Of a DNA stretch of 64,000 nt, positions 18,994-28,507 are shown piece by piece; within the stretch, counting starts at the first letter, position 1, and every line of letters begins with the position of its first letter. A model generated the notes under the pieces. That model worked only from the letters and a program-made list of their open reading frames with translations, searched no databases and was not told the DNA's origin. The position numbers and the translations under genes are program-made. This stretch comes from Lacisediminihabitans profunda. GTDB lineage: Bacteria; Actinomycetota; Actinomycetes; Actinomycetales; Microbacteriaceae. Location of the stretch: contig NZ_VRMG01000001.1 in the NCBI RefSeq assembly GCF_008040105.1, forward strand, positions 62,001 through 126,000, given 5' to 3'.

Positions 18994-19120
18994 CGGCGGG
19001 CGGGCGGGGAGCGGCGGGAGCGGGGGAAGGCGGAAGGCGGGAGCGGCGGAAGGCGGAAGGCGGAAGGCGGGAACGGCGGGAGCGGCGGGAGCGGCGGGAG
19101 CGGGGGGACGCAGGGCGGCA
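18991..19120 (+). repeat. G-rich low-complexity tract (GGCGGGAGC / GGAAGGC repeats)
   Basis: Irregular tandem units of GGCGGGAGC and GGAAGGC fill about 130 bases with many runs of three or more G. Several overlapping ORFs cross it but none shows coding character. From 19121 to 19284 lie two GGTGCCCG copies and a 14-bp palindrome. No gene is seen between 18842 and 19284. Confidence 0.75.
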
Positions 19121-19241
19121 GCGGACGGCGGTGCCCGCGGTGCCCGTGGGCTCGGCGAATGCCCAGAAACCCCGCCGAAATGCCTGAAAGTCTTCTCAGG
19201 ATCGCGACAACGAGGCCTTTGCGGCAGGTCGAATCTGCATA

Positions 19242-19255
19242 GTGGGACGTCCCAC
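19242..19255. promoter_or_regulatory. 14-bp perfect palindrome before the first esterase gene
   Basis: GTGGGACGTCCCAC lies 15 nt before an AAGGAGG ribosome-binding site and directly after a TGCATAGT sequence that could be a -10 region. The placement fits a repressor operator, but no regulator is identified. Confidence 0.4.
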
Positions 19256-19284
19256 ATTTTCGAGACCGGCAAGGAGGCATCCCG

Positions 19285-20592
19285 ATCGACGGTCTGTTGT
19301 CCGTTTCCCTCGTGCACGGCTATGTTCCCGCCGGGCTCTTCCTGCTCGCCGCGATCGTCGTCGCTGCCCTTTTGGTGCGTCGGCCGTGGCGGAGGTGGCT
19401 GCGCGTCTGGGGCGTCGCCGGGGCGATCGGGTGCGGCCTCGGTGTCGCGACCGGGCTCCTGCTCGGGATGCTCGCCCACCTCTACGACGAAGATGCCGCC
19501 CTCGGCGTGCTGGCCTGGTTCGGCGGAACGGGGGCGGCCATCGCCGTGGCCGTGGCCGGCCTCGTCGTGCCGGGTGAAGGAGGCCGAGGACGATGGCGCA
19601 CCGCCCTCGCCGCAGCGGCGGTCCCCCTTCTCGCCGTCACCGGGGCGGTCGGCACCAACATCGCGGTGGGCGAATTCGCCAACCTGAGCGCGGTGGTCGC
19701 GCTCGGCGATTTCAAGCCGATCACCCTGCCATCCACCGCTCCCAGACTCGCCTCCGCCGGGAACCTGCCCTCGTCGTGGCGACCGCCCTCCGGGCTCCGG
19801 GGCACGGGGCGGATCGGTACCGTTGTCATCCCGCCGGAGGTGTCCGGCTTTCGGTCACGCGATGCCCTGGTCTACCTGCCGCCCGCGGCCCTGGTGGCCC
19901 GGCCTCCGAGACTCCCGGTTCTCCTGCTGATGTCCGGCCAGCCGGGAAGCCCCCAGCAGTTCGCGGTGTCGGCACAGCTCAAGCGGCACCTGGACGCATT
20001 CGCGCGGCGGCACAGGGGCCTTGCGCCGATCGTGGTCGTGGCCGACCAGCTCGGGCATGCCGAATCGAACCCGATGTGTGTCGATTCCAGACTCGGAGCA
20101 TCGGCCAGCTACCTCACGGTCGACGTGCCGCACTGGATCAGGCGACATCTCAACGTGCTCTCCGCGCGCCGCGACTGGGCGATCGGCGGATTCTCGCAGG
20201 GCGGCACCTGTGCCATCCAGCTGGGGGCCGGCCATCCGGAGCTGTTCGGCAGCCTCCTCGACATCAGCGGCGAGGTCGCCCCCAGCCGGGGGAGCGACGC
20301 CGACACCATTGACTCGGGATTCGGGGGCTCCGCCAGCGCCTACGCCGCCGCGACGCCGTCCGCCGAGCTGGCCAGATATGCCCCGTACCCCGATTCGGTC
20401 GCTGTCTTCGGCCTGGGGGATGGCGACGGCCGGTTCGGACCGGGGGTGCGGATGATCGCGGCCCGCGCGGGCGCCGCGGGGATGCACACCCATGTCTTCG
20501 TGTCGTCCGGGAGCGCCCACGACTGGCGAACCGTCGACTTCGCGCTCGAGAATGCGCTTGACGTGTTCGCGGTGCGCTGGGGTCTGGGCTGA
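19285..20592 (+). CDS. Membrane-anchored alpha/beta-hydrolase (esterase D family), paralogue A
   Basis: Four N-terminal membrane helices (about residues 10-130) carry an extracytoplasmic esterase domain of the PHB-depolymerase/antigen-85-like (Pfam Esterase) type. The nucleophile elbow is GGFSQGGT (Ser about 304) and the catalytic His lies in SAHDWRTV (about 412). LPVLLLMSGQPG supplies the oxyanion region. The reading frame has an optimal AAGGAGG 7 nt before an ATC codon at 19285. A start there gives 435 residues, matching the 434 of paralogue B. The first standard start codon is TTG 19297, which is 19 nt from the ribosome-binding site. An aminoacyl-lipid or lipid ester substrate is inferred from the neighbouring DUF2156 gene. 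Confidence 0.8.
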   Translation: MDGLLSVSLVHGYVPAGLFLLAAIVVAALLVRRPWRRWLRVWGVAGAIGCGLGVATGLLLGMLAHLYDEDAALGVLAWFGGTGAAIAVAVAGLVVPGEGGRGRWRTALAAAAVPLLAVTGAVGTNIAVGEFANLSAVVALGDFKPITLPSTAPRLASAGNLPSSWRPPSGLRGTGRIGTVVIPPEVSGFRSRDALVYLPPAALVARPPRLPVLLLMSGQPGSPQQFAVSAQLKRHLDAFARRHRGLAPIVVVADQLGHAESNPMCVDSRLGASASYLTVDVPHWIRRHLNVLSARRDWAIGGFSQGGTCAIQLGAGHPELFGSLLDISGEVAPSRGSDADTIDSGFGGSASAYAAATPSAELARYAPYPDSVAVFGLGDGDGRFGPGVRMIAARAGAAGMHTHVFVSSGSAHDWRTVDFALENALDVFAVRWGLG

Positions 20593-20631
20593 GGGCATCC
20601 ACCCTCCTGACCCGTCTCCTGCCCCTCCTGC

Positions 20632-20723
20632 CCCTTCCGAAATCCATGCAAAGCGCCTGCGCTGCCGGCGTGTTGGGCACTCCAGCCGGCGTGTCGCCGA
20701 AGAATGCATGGATTTCGGAAGGG
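20632..20723. repeat. Palindromic hairpin element, copy E2
   Basis: A perfect 19-bp inverted repeat, CCCTTCCGAAATCCATGCA (20632-20650) with its complement at 20705-20723, encloses exactly 54 nt, as in E1. The spacers share CGGCGTGT near the middle and CAGCCGGCGTGTCG further on. It too has a C-rich left flank (20598-20631) and a G-rich right flank. Confidence 0.88.
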
Positions 20724-20790
20724 AGCGGGAAGGGAGCGGGAAGGGGGCGGAGGGGGAGGAGAGGGAAGGGAAACGCGGGGGAGGAACGTG
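20719..20790 (+). repeat. G-rich low-complexity tract
   Basis: GGGAGCGGGAA-type units and long G runs follow E2, like the tract after E1. The whole 20593-20942 gap holds E2, this tract and a promoter. No gene is seen in it. Confidence 0.7.
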
Positions 20791-20891
20791 AGCGAAACCC
20801 AAACCGGGGGCGCGCTGTGACTCTGCATGGCGTACTCTGAGCCTTCTCACAGAGAGCCCCAAATACGCGGCAAGGCATCGGATTGCCCTCT

Positions 20892-20897
20892 CATAAT
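20892..20897 (+). promoter_or_regulatory. Candidate -10 box for esterase B operon
   Basis: CATAAT is a near-consensus -10 box 46 nt before the ATG at 20943. A CTCGCC/GGCGAG stem-loop lies in the resulting leader. No convincing -35 was found. Confidence 0.4.
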
Positions 20898-20942
20898 GGT
20901 GATCGGCTCGCCAGCGGGGCGAGGAAAGAGGCCCGATTCGTG

Positions 20943-22247
20943 ATGAACGCCCTGTGGAACCTTCGGCTCGAGACCGGGCCGCTCCCGATCGTCGTCTACT
21001 GCCTGAGCATTGCCGCGTTCATCGCCCTGGCCACCAAGCGCCCGCTGCGGCGCTGGCTGCCGGTGCAGCTGGCCGGCGGCGCGGTCGGCGTGGGCGTGGG
21101 TTACCTGCTCGCCTGGCTCATCAGCGATGTCTGGAACACCTTCGGTCTCTCGCTCACCCCGCTGACCCGTCTCTGGTTCGGACTGGGTATCGGCGGAATC
21201 GGATTCGCGCTCGCCGGGATCTGGCGGTCGCGCCCCTGGCGGGTGGCCCTGGCCGCGAGCTCCGTGTTTCTCTTCGCCCTCATGGGCGGCGTCGGCGTGA
21301 ACGTGGACGTCGCGGAGTTCCCGACCCTCGGCTCCGCGCTCGGCGTCGGCCACGTCTCCCCGCTCGCCATTCCGACGCCGTCGCAGGCGCCGACACCCGC
21401 GCTGCAGTCCACGGCGACTCTCGCCCAGACCTGGCGGCCCCCGGCCGACCTGCCGGCCGCGGGCACCGTCGGTACTGTCACCATCCCGGCCACCGCGTCC
21501 CACTTCGCCGCCCGTTCGGCGATCGTCTACCTGCCGCCGGCCGCACTCGTGAAGAACGCGCCGCGGCTGCCGGTACTCGAGATGCTGTCCGGGCAGCCGG
21601 GCGCCCCCGCCACTCTGCTGACCTCCGGCAATCTCGCGAACATCCTCAACGCGTACGCTCGCGATCACCGCGGCCTCGCCCCGATCGTCGTCATCCCCGA
21701 CCAGCTTGGTGCACCGCAGCAGAACCCGATGTGCCTCGACTCGCCCCTCGGCAACGTGGAGACGTACCTCACCGTCGATGTGCCGAACTGGGTCAACGCG
21801 CACCTTCACGTTCTGCAGGACCGCAAGGACTGGGCGATCGGCGGCTTCTCCGAGGGGGGCACCTGCTCGATCCAGCTCGGCGCCAAGTTCCGAGGTATTT
21901 ACGGCAGCATCTTCGACGTCTCCGGGCAGCTGGCGCCGGTGCGCGGCACCGTGACCTCGACCATCGCGAGCGCCTTCGGCGGCTCGACGTCCGCCTACCA
22001 GTCGGCCACCCCGCTCGCGCTGATGGCCGCCGGCACACCGTACGTCGACACGCTCGGGATCTTCGCTGTCGGCCAGAACGACACGCGATACGGGCTCGCA
22101 GCGGCCACCGTCTCCCAGGCGGCGCGCGCCGCGGGGATGACGGTGCACCTCATCCGATCCCCGGGCACCGCCCACGACTGGCACACGGTGCAGTACGCCC
22201 TGCACGAGTCCCTGCCCCTCCTCTACTCCCGCTGGGGCCTCTCATGA
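20943..22247 (+). CDS. Membrane-anchored alpha/beta-hydrolase (esterase D family), paralogue B
   Basis: This 434-residue paralogue of the gene at 19285 has the same build: about four N-terminal membrane helices (VVYCLSIAAFIALAT; GAVGVGVGYLLAWLI; LWFGLGIGGIGFALAGIW; VALAASSVFLFALMGGV), a Pro/Ala/Thr-rich linker (PTPSQAPTPALQ), then the esterase domain. The nucleophile is in GGFSEGGT (Ser about 303) and the His in TAHDWHTV (about 411). A shared HRGLAPIVV-x-DQLG segment makes the recent common origin clear. It overlaps the aminoacyl-lipid synthase gene by 4 nt (ATGA). That coupling suggests it acts on the same lipids, for example as an aminoacyl-lipid hydrolase, which is inference. Confidence 0.85.
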   Translation: MNALWNLRLETGPLPIVVYCLSIAAFIALATKRPLRRWLPVQLAGGAVGVGVGYLLAWLISDVWNTFGLSLTPLTRLWFGLGIGGIGFALAGIWRSRPWRVALAASSVFLFALMGGVGVNVDVAEFPTLGSALGVGHVSPLAIPTPSQAPTPALQSTATLAQTWRPPADLPAAGTVGTVTIPATASHFAARSAIVYLPPAALVKNAPRLPVLEMLSGQPGAPATLLTSGNLANILNAYARDHRGLAPIVVIPDQLGAPQQNPMCLDSPLGNVETYLTVDVPNWVNAHLHVLQDRKDWAIGGFSEGGTCSIQLGAKFRGIYGSIFDVSGQLAPVRGTVTSTIASAFGGSTSAYQSATPLALMAAGTPYVDTLGIFAVGQNDTRYGLAAATVSQAARAAGMTVHLIRSPGTAHDWHTVQYALHESLPLLYSRWGLS

Positions 22248-24703
22248 GCCGCTGGCTTGCCGGCCGGCGGGTGAGCCTCTCCCTCGCCGGCCTCATGCTC
22301 GTTCTCGCGTTCGCGACCGGGTCGCTCATCCACGGGCCGCGTCCGCAGCTCCGCGTGGTCGTGGGCACCGGGTTGGAGGCCTTCAACGACACGCACAACT
22401 TCTTCTCCCCGATCACCTCGGTGTTGTTCGCCTCCGGCATCCTCGAGTTGCTGGCGTCCATCGCCGCCATCGTCGTGCTGGTCGGCGCCGCCGAACGGCT
22501 GATGGGCTGGTGGCGCACGCTGCTCGCGTTCCTCGTCACGCCGTTGATCGGGGCCGGGGTCGGGATGCTACTGCAGGCCGCCGGTCTCATGGCGAGGGAG
22601 TTCTGGGCGGTCGGCATCCAGGAATCGATAGTGCTCGACCCGTTCACGGCGATCTCCGGGACGGTGCTCACGGCGAGCGCCTTCGCCGGCCCGCTGTGGC
22701 GCCGCCGCGTGCGCGTGCTCGGCTTCACCGCGCTCACGGTCGTCTTCCTCTACTCCGGCCAGCCCTCCGACCTCTTCCGGCTGATCGCCGCGGTCGTCGG
22801 GCTGATCCTCGGACTCGTGCTGTCCCGGTCCCGGCCGGGGTTGCGCTGGGTTCGCAGCTCGCACCACGAGGCTCGAAGCCTGCTCTCGGCGGCGCTCATG
22901 ATCACCGCGATCGGCCCGTTCGTGAGCATCTTCACGCCGGCGCGCTACGGCCCGCTGCACCCGCTCGGACTGCTGTTCCGGAACGCGTTACCCCACCTGC
23001 AGACCGTCACCCACCAGTGCCTCGGCCACCTGACGAGCGTCGGGTGCGCCTTCGACGTGGCACTCGCCCGGCTGAACGGCCCTGGGCCGGTGATTCTCGC
23101 GCCCCTGCCGCTCATCGTGCTGATCGTGGCCGCGATCGGGATGCTGCGCGGTCGACGCAGCGCCGCCTGGGTCGCGATCGCGGTCAATCTTTGGCTCGCC
23201 CTCCTCGCCGCCTTCTACTACGGCTTCCTGCCGGCGATCGGCCAGGACGAGAGGGTCTCGCAAAACGCGAACGGCGTCGAGGCGGTAGTGCGGCTCTCGG
23301 TCTCGGTGCTGGTCCCGCTCGTGATCGCCGTACTCGTCGCCGCCAACCTGCGACACTTCACCGTGCGATCGCCCCGCCGGGTGGTGGTTCGCTTCATCGC
23401 GACGGTCGTCGGCACCTTCGTCGCGCTGTCTGTGCTCTACGTCGGCGTCGGCTGGCTCGACCGCGCCCAGTTCCGACCGGTGGTCACCTTCTGGCAGTTG
23501 CTCTACGACCTGCCCGATCGGTTCGTGCCCATCGGCTTCCTGCGGCTCGAGGACCTGCAGTTCCTCCCCATCGGCGGACTGAGCCGGCTGATCTACGAGT
23601 GGGTCGGGCCCGTCTTCTGGATCGTGCTCCTGCTCGCCGCGATCCCGCTGTTCTTCTCCGACCGCAATGCCACGAGCTTCGTGGAGCGCGACCGGGTGCG
23701 CGCCTTGCTCAAGCAGCACAGCGAGTCTCTCGGCCACATGGCCACCTGGAACGGCAACAGCTACTGGTTCACCGACGACGGTCGGGTCGCGATCGCGTAC
23801 CGGGTGAACTCCGGAGTCGCCATCACCACCGCCGACCCCATCGGCGACCCCGAGCTCGTGGACGACGCGATCCACAAGTTCGCCACCTTCTGCGACGACA
23901 ACGGCTGGACGCCGGTCTTCTACAGCGTTCAACAGAAGCATCAGGAGCTCTTCGATGGCATGGGCTGGTCGACCATGGTGGTGGCCGAGGAGACCGTCGT
24001 GTTCCCGGAGACCTGGTCGATGCTGGGCAAGAGCTGGCAGGACGTGCGCAGTTCGATCAACCGGGCGAGCCGCAACGGCGTGCGCGCGGAGTGGACGAGC
24101 TTCCAGAACCTCTCACTGGCTCACACCGCGCAGATCGAGAGCATCTCCGAGTCGTGGGTGGCCGAGAAGAACCTCCCGGAGCTCGGCTTCACCCTCGGCG
24201 GCCTCGACGAGTTGAGCGACCACGAGGTCGGCCTGTTCCTCGCGATCGGCGAAGACGAGGTGGTGCAGGCCGTGACGAGCTGGATGCCCACCTACCGGGA
24301 CGGCGAGATCATCGGCTGGACCCTCGACTTCATGCGCCGCCGCCCAGACAGCATGAACGGGGTGATGGAGTTCCTCATCGCCTCCGCCGCGCTGCACATG
24401 CAGCAGCTCGGCATCGAGTTCATGAGCCTCTCGGCGGCGCCGCTCGCGCGCACCGCGACGACGGAGGCGGAGACAGACCGCATCCAGCGCCTGCTCGGCT
24501 GGCTCGCGCGCACACTCGAACCGGCCTACGGTTTCCAGTCGCTGCTCACCTTCAAGCAGAAGTTCCAGCCCGAGTTCCGGCCGCTGATCATGGCGTATCC
24601 GGACCCGCTCGCGCTCCCGGCGATCGCTGCGGCGCTTGCCCGGGCGTACATCCCGTCGCTCTCGGTTCCCCAGATGGTGCGCTTCATGCGCAGCATCCTC
24701 TGA
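22244..24703 (+). CDS. MprF-like aminoacyl-lipid synthase (DUF2156)
   Basis: The 819-residue protein has a long membrane half (about residues 10-475, at least ten hydrophobic helices) and a C-terminal cytoplasmic DUF2156 domain (about 490-800). This is the double-GNAT fold that transfers an amino acid from aminoacyl-tRNA to phosphatidylglycerol or diacylglycerol. Family features seen are WNGNSYWFTDDGRVAIAYRV, TTADPIGDPE, VRSSINRASRNGV and WTLDFMRRRPDSMNGVMEFLI. There is no fused lysyl-tRNA synthetase, unlike mycobacterial LysX. The amino acid (Lys, Ala or other) cannot be read. Modified lipids lower surface charge and give resistance to cationic peptides. It is coupled to esterase B. Confidence 0.87.
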   Translation: MSRWLAGRRVSLSLAGLMLVLAFATGSLIHGPRPQLRVVVGTGLEAFNDTHNFFSPITSVLFASGILELLASIAAIVVLVGAAERLMGWWRTLLAFLVTPLIGAGVGMLLQAAGLMAREFWAVGIQESIVLDPFTAISGTVLTASAFAGPLWRRRVRVLGFTALTVVFLYSGQPSDLFRLIAAVVGLILGLVLSRSRPGLRWVRSSHHEARSLLSAALMITAIGPFVSIFTPARYGPLHPLGLLFRNALPHLQTVTHQCLGHLTSVGCAFDVALARLNGPGPVILAPLPLIVLIVAAIGMLRGRRSAAWVAIAVNLWLALLAAFYYGFLPAIGQDERVSQNANGVEAVVRLSVSVLVPLVIAVLVAANLRHFTVRSPRRVVVRFIATVVGTFVALSVLYVGVGWLDRAQFRPVVTFWQLLYDLPDRFVPIGFLRLEDLQFLPIGGLSRLIYEWVGPVFWIVLLLAAIPLFFSDRNATSFVERDRVRALLKQHSESLGHMATWNGNSYWFTDDGRVAIAYRVNSGVAITTADPIGDPELVDDAIHKFATFCDDNGWTPVFYSVQQKHQELFDGMGWSTMVVAEETVVFPETWSMLGKSWQDVRSSINRASRNGVRAEWTSFQNLSLAHTAQIESISESWVAEKNLPELGFTLGGLDELSDHEVGLFLAIGEDEVVQAVTSWMPTYRDGEIIGWTLDFMRRRPDSMNGVMEFLIASAALHMQQLGIEFMSLSAAPLARTATTEAETDRIQRLLGWLARTLEPAYGFQSLLTFKQKFQPEFRPLIMAYPDPLALPAIAAALARAYIPSLSVPQMVRFMRSIL

Positions 24704-24746
24704 GCCGACCCCGAAATTCGCCGCCGCGAAGTGGTATTCTGAGCAA

Positions 24747-24775
24747 GTGTTGTTCGGTCTGCTCCTCCTTAGCTG

Positions 24776-24791
<16 letters not shown>
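24747..24791 (+). CDS. leuL: leuA leader peptide (Leu-rich, 14 codons)
   Basis: A GTG-started 14-codon ORF encodes MLFGLLLLSCRDES and ends in TAA 84 nt before leuA. It has five Leu codons, four of them consecutive, so ribosome speed here would report leucyl-tRNA supply. The last codons (CRDES) form the left arm of the hairpin that follows. Leu-rich leaders of this kind before leuA are known in actinobacteria. Confidence 0.8.
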
Positions 24792-26636
<1,845 letters not shown>

Positions 26637-26735
26637 AGACAGCGCCGCCCGCGGGGCGACCGGCAGACGACGTCATCGAGCCGGCCGCCCCGCTCCGATG
26701 CGGGTTGGGCGCGGAGACGTGAGAGGCTCGCTCAA

Positions 26736-28418
26736 ATGAGTATCGAAACATCCGGACCCGTCTCGTCGACCCCGCCCTGGTGGACCGACGCGGTCGTCTA
26801 CCAGATCTACCCGCGCAGCTTCGCCGACTCGAACGGGGACGGCGTCGGCGACCTCGCCGGAATCCGCTCCAGGCTCGACCACCTGCAGCAGCTCGGGGTC
26901 GACGTGCTGTGGCTCTCGCCCATTTACCGCTCGCCCCAGGCCGACAACGGTTACGACATCAGCGACTACCGGGACATCGACCCGCTCTTCGGCACCCTCG
27001 CCGAGTTCGACGCCCTCCTCTCGGAGGTGCACGAGCGCGGGATGAAGCTCGTGATGGACCTCGTGGTCAACCACACGAGCGACGAGCACGCCTGGTTCGA
27101 GGAGTCGCGCAGCTCGCTCGACAGCCCGAAGCGCGACTGGTACGTGTGGCGGGACGGGCACGACGGGCGCGAGCCCAACCTCTGGCGCAGCGCCTTCGGC
27201 GGAGCGGCCTGGGACCTCGACGAGACCACCGGCCAGTACTACCTGCACCTGTTCGCGACGAAGCAGCCGGATCTCAACTGGGAGAACCCCGAGGTGCGGG
27301 CCGCCGTCTACGAGATGATGAACTGGTGGCTCGATCGAGGCGTCGACGGATTCCGCATGGACGTGATCAACTACATCGCCAAGGTGCAGTCCGACCTCGT
27401 CGGGGACAGCAGCCAGGCATCGATGGGCGGCCAGATCCACGACTTCCTGCAGGAGATGAACCGCGAGGTGTTCGCCGGGCGCGACACCGACCTGATCACG
27501 GTCGGCGAGATGCCCGGGGTGACGGTGGAGGACGCTGTGCTGTTCACCGGCCACGATCGGCTCGAAATCGACATGGTCTTCCAGTTCGAGCACGTGGGCC
27601 TCGACCACGGACCAGACTCCAAGTTCGACAACGTACCGCTCTCGCTCGTCGACCTGAAGCGGTCCCTCGGGCGCTGGCAGGATGGCCTCGCCGAATCCGG
27701 CTGGAACAGCCTGTACCTGGGCAACCACGACCAGCCCCGTTCGGTGTCGCGGTTCGGGGACGACGGACTCTACCGGGTCGAGTCGGCGACCATGCTCGCG
27801 ACCGTGCTGCACCTGCACCGCGGCACCCCGTACGTCTACCAGGGCGACGAGATCGGCATGACCAACGCCGGCTTCACAGCCATCGAGCAGTACCAGGACA
27901 TCGAGTCCGTCAACTACTTCGCCGAGGCCACCGCCGCCGGAGCATCGCCGGCCGAGGTGCTCGAGGACCTGCGCTACCGCAGCCGGGACAACGCGCGCAC
28001 CCCCGTGCAATGGGACGCGACGGAGCAGGCTGGCTTCACGACGGGTTCGCCGTGGCTCGAGGTGAACCCGAATCACGTCACGGTGAACGCCGCAGCAGAC
28101 CGCGCCGCGGGGCAGCGCTCGGTATTCGAGCACTACCGCCGCCTCATCGCGCTGCGGCACGGGTCGGCGGTCGTGGCGCTCGGCGACTTCGCCATGCTCG
28201 AGCCGGAGCATCCGACCCTCTATGCCTTCACGCGCACCCTCGGCGACGAGACGCTGCTCGTGGTGGGCAACTTCTCGGGCGAGGCCCTCGAGGTTTCCCT
28301 GTTGGAATCGGCGCGGGCCGCCGCCGGAACCCTCGTGATCGGCAACTACGAGACGGGGGACGGCGGAGCCGACGCCACGCTGCGTCCCTGGGAGGCGCGC
28401 GTCATCAGACTGGCGTGA
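26736..28418 (+). CDS. GH13 alpha-glucosidase (oligo-1,6-glucosidase type)
   Basis: The 560-residue cytoplasmic enzyme belongs to glycoside hydrolase family 13 and hydrolyses alpha-glucosidic bonds of short oligosaccharides. The conserved regions are in order: DLVVNHTSDEHAWF (region I), DGFRMDVIN with the Asp nucleophile (II), VGEMPG with the Glu acid/base (III) and LGNHDQPR with the transition-state Asp (IV). YQIYPRSFADSNGDGVGDLAGI at the N-terminus and the calcium-type DSNGDGVGD loop match subfamily 23/31 enzymes. Maltose, isomaltose or trehalose preference cannot be fixed. No signal peptide and no sugar transporter lie beside it. Confidence 0.92.
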   Translation: MSIETSGPVSSTPPWWTDAVVYQIYPRSFADSNGDGVGDLAGIRSRLDHLQQLGVDVLWLSPIYRSPQADNGYDISDYRDIDPLFGTLAEFDALLSEVHERGMKLVMDLVVNHTSDEHAWFEESRSSLDSPKRDWYVWRDGHDGREPNLWRSAFGGAAWDLDETTGQYYLHLFATKQPDLNWENPEVRAAVYEMMNWWLDRGVDGFRMDVINYIAKVQSDLVGDSSQASMGGQIHDFLQEMNREVFAGRDTDLITVGEMPGVTVEDAVLFTGHDRLEIDMVFQFEHVGLDHGPDSKFDNVPLSLVDLKRSLGRWQDGLAESGWNSLYLGNHDQPRSVSRFGDDGLYRVESATMLATVLHLHRGTPYVYQGDEIGMTNAGFTAIEQYQDIESVNYFAEATAAGASPAEVLEDLRYRSRDNARTPVQWDATEQAGFTTGSPWLEVNPNHVTVNAAADRAAGQRSVFEHYRRLIALRHGSAVVALGDFAMLEPEHPTLYAFTRTLGDETLLVVGNFSGEALEVSLLESARAAAGTLVIGNYETGDGGADATLRPWEARVIRLA

Positions 28419-28507
28419 GACGCACCGGATACGATCGCTGAGGGGCCGAGACGGCCCGGGCGGGCGAACGGCCGGCCGGCACATCGATCGAAGCACCTGG
28501 AGCTGAC

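Noticed and set aside
18918-19242. Gly/Arg/Ala-rich ORFs in the G-rich tract
   Set aside because: They arise from simple repeats (GGCGGGAGC, GGAAGGC). The frames encode poly-Gly/Ala/Arg without starts, ribosome-binding sites or conserved residues.
18906-20723. Composite transposon bounded by E1 and E2
   Set aside because: There is no transposase between or beside the elements, and no target-site duplication could be identified. The esterase inside has a clear neighbour paralogue, so simple gene duplication explains the region.
20883-20942. Longer N-terminus for esterase B
   Set aside because: The frame is open further upstream, but it would cover the -10 box and the 5' hairpin. ATG 20943 gives the same N-terminal membrane layout as paralogue A.
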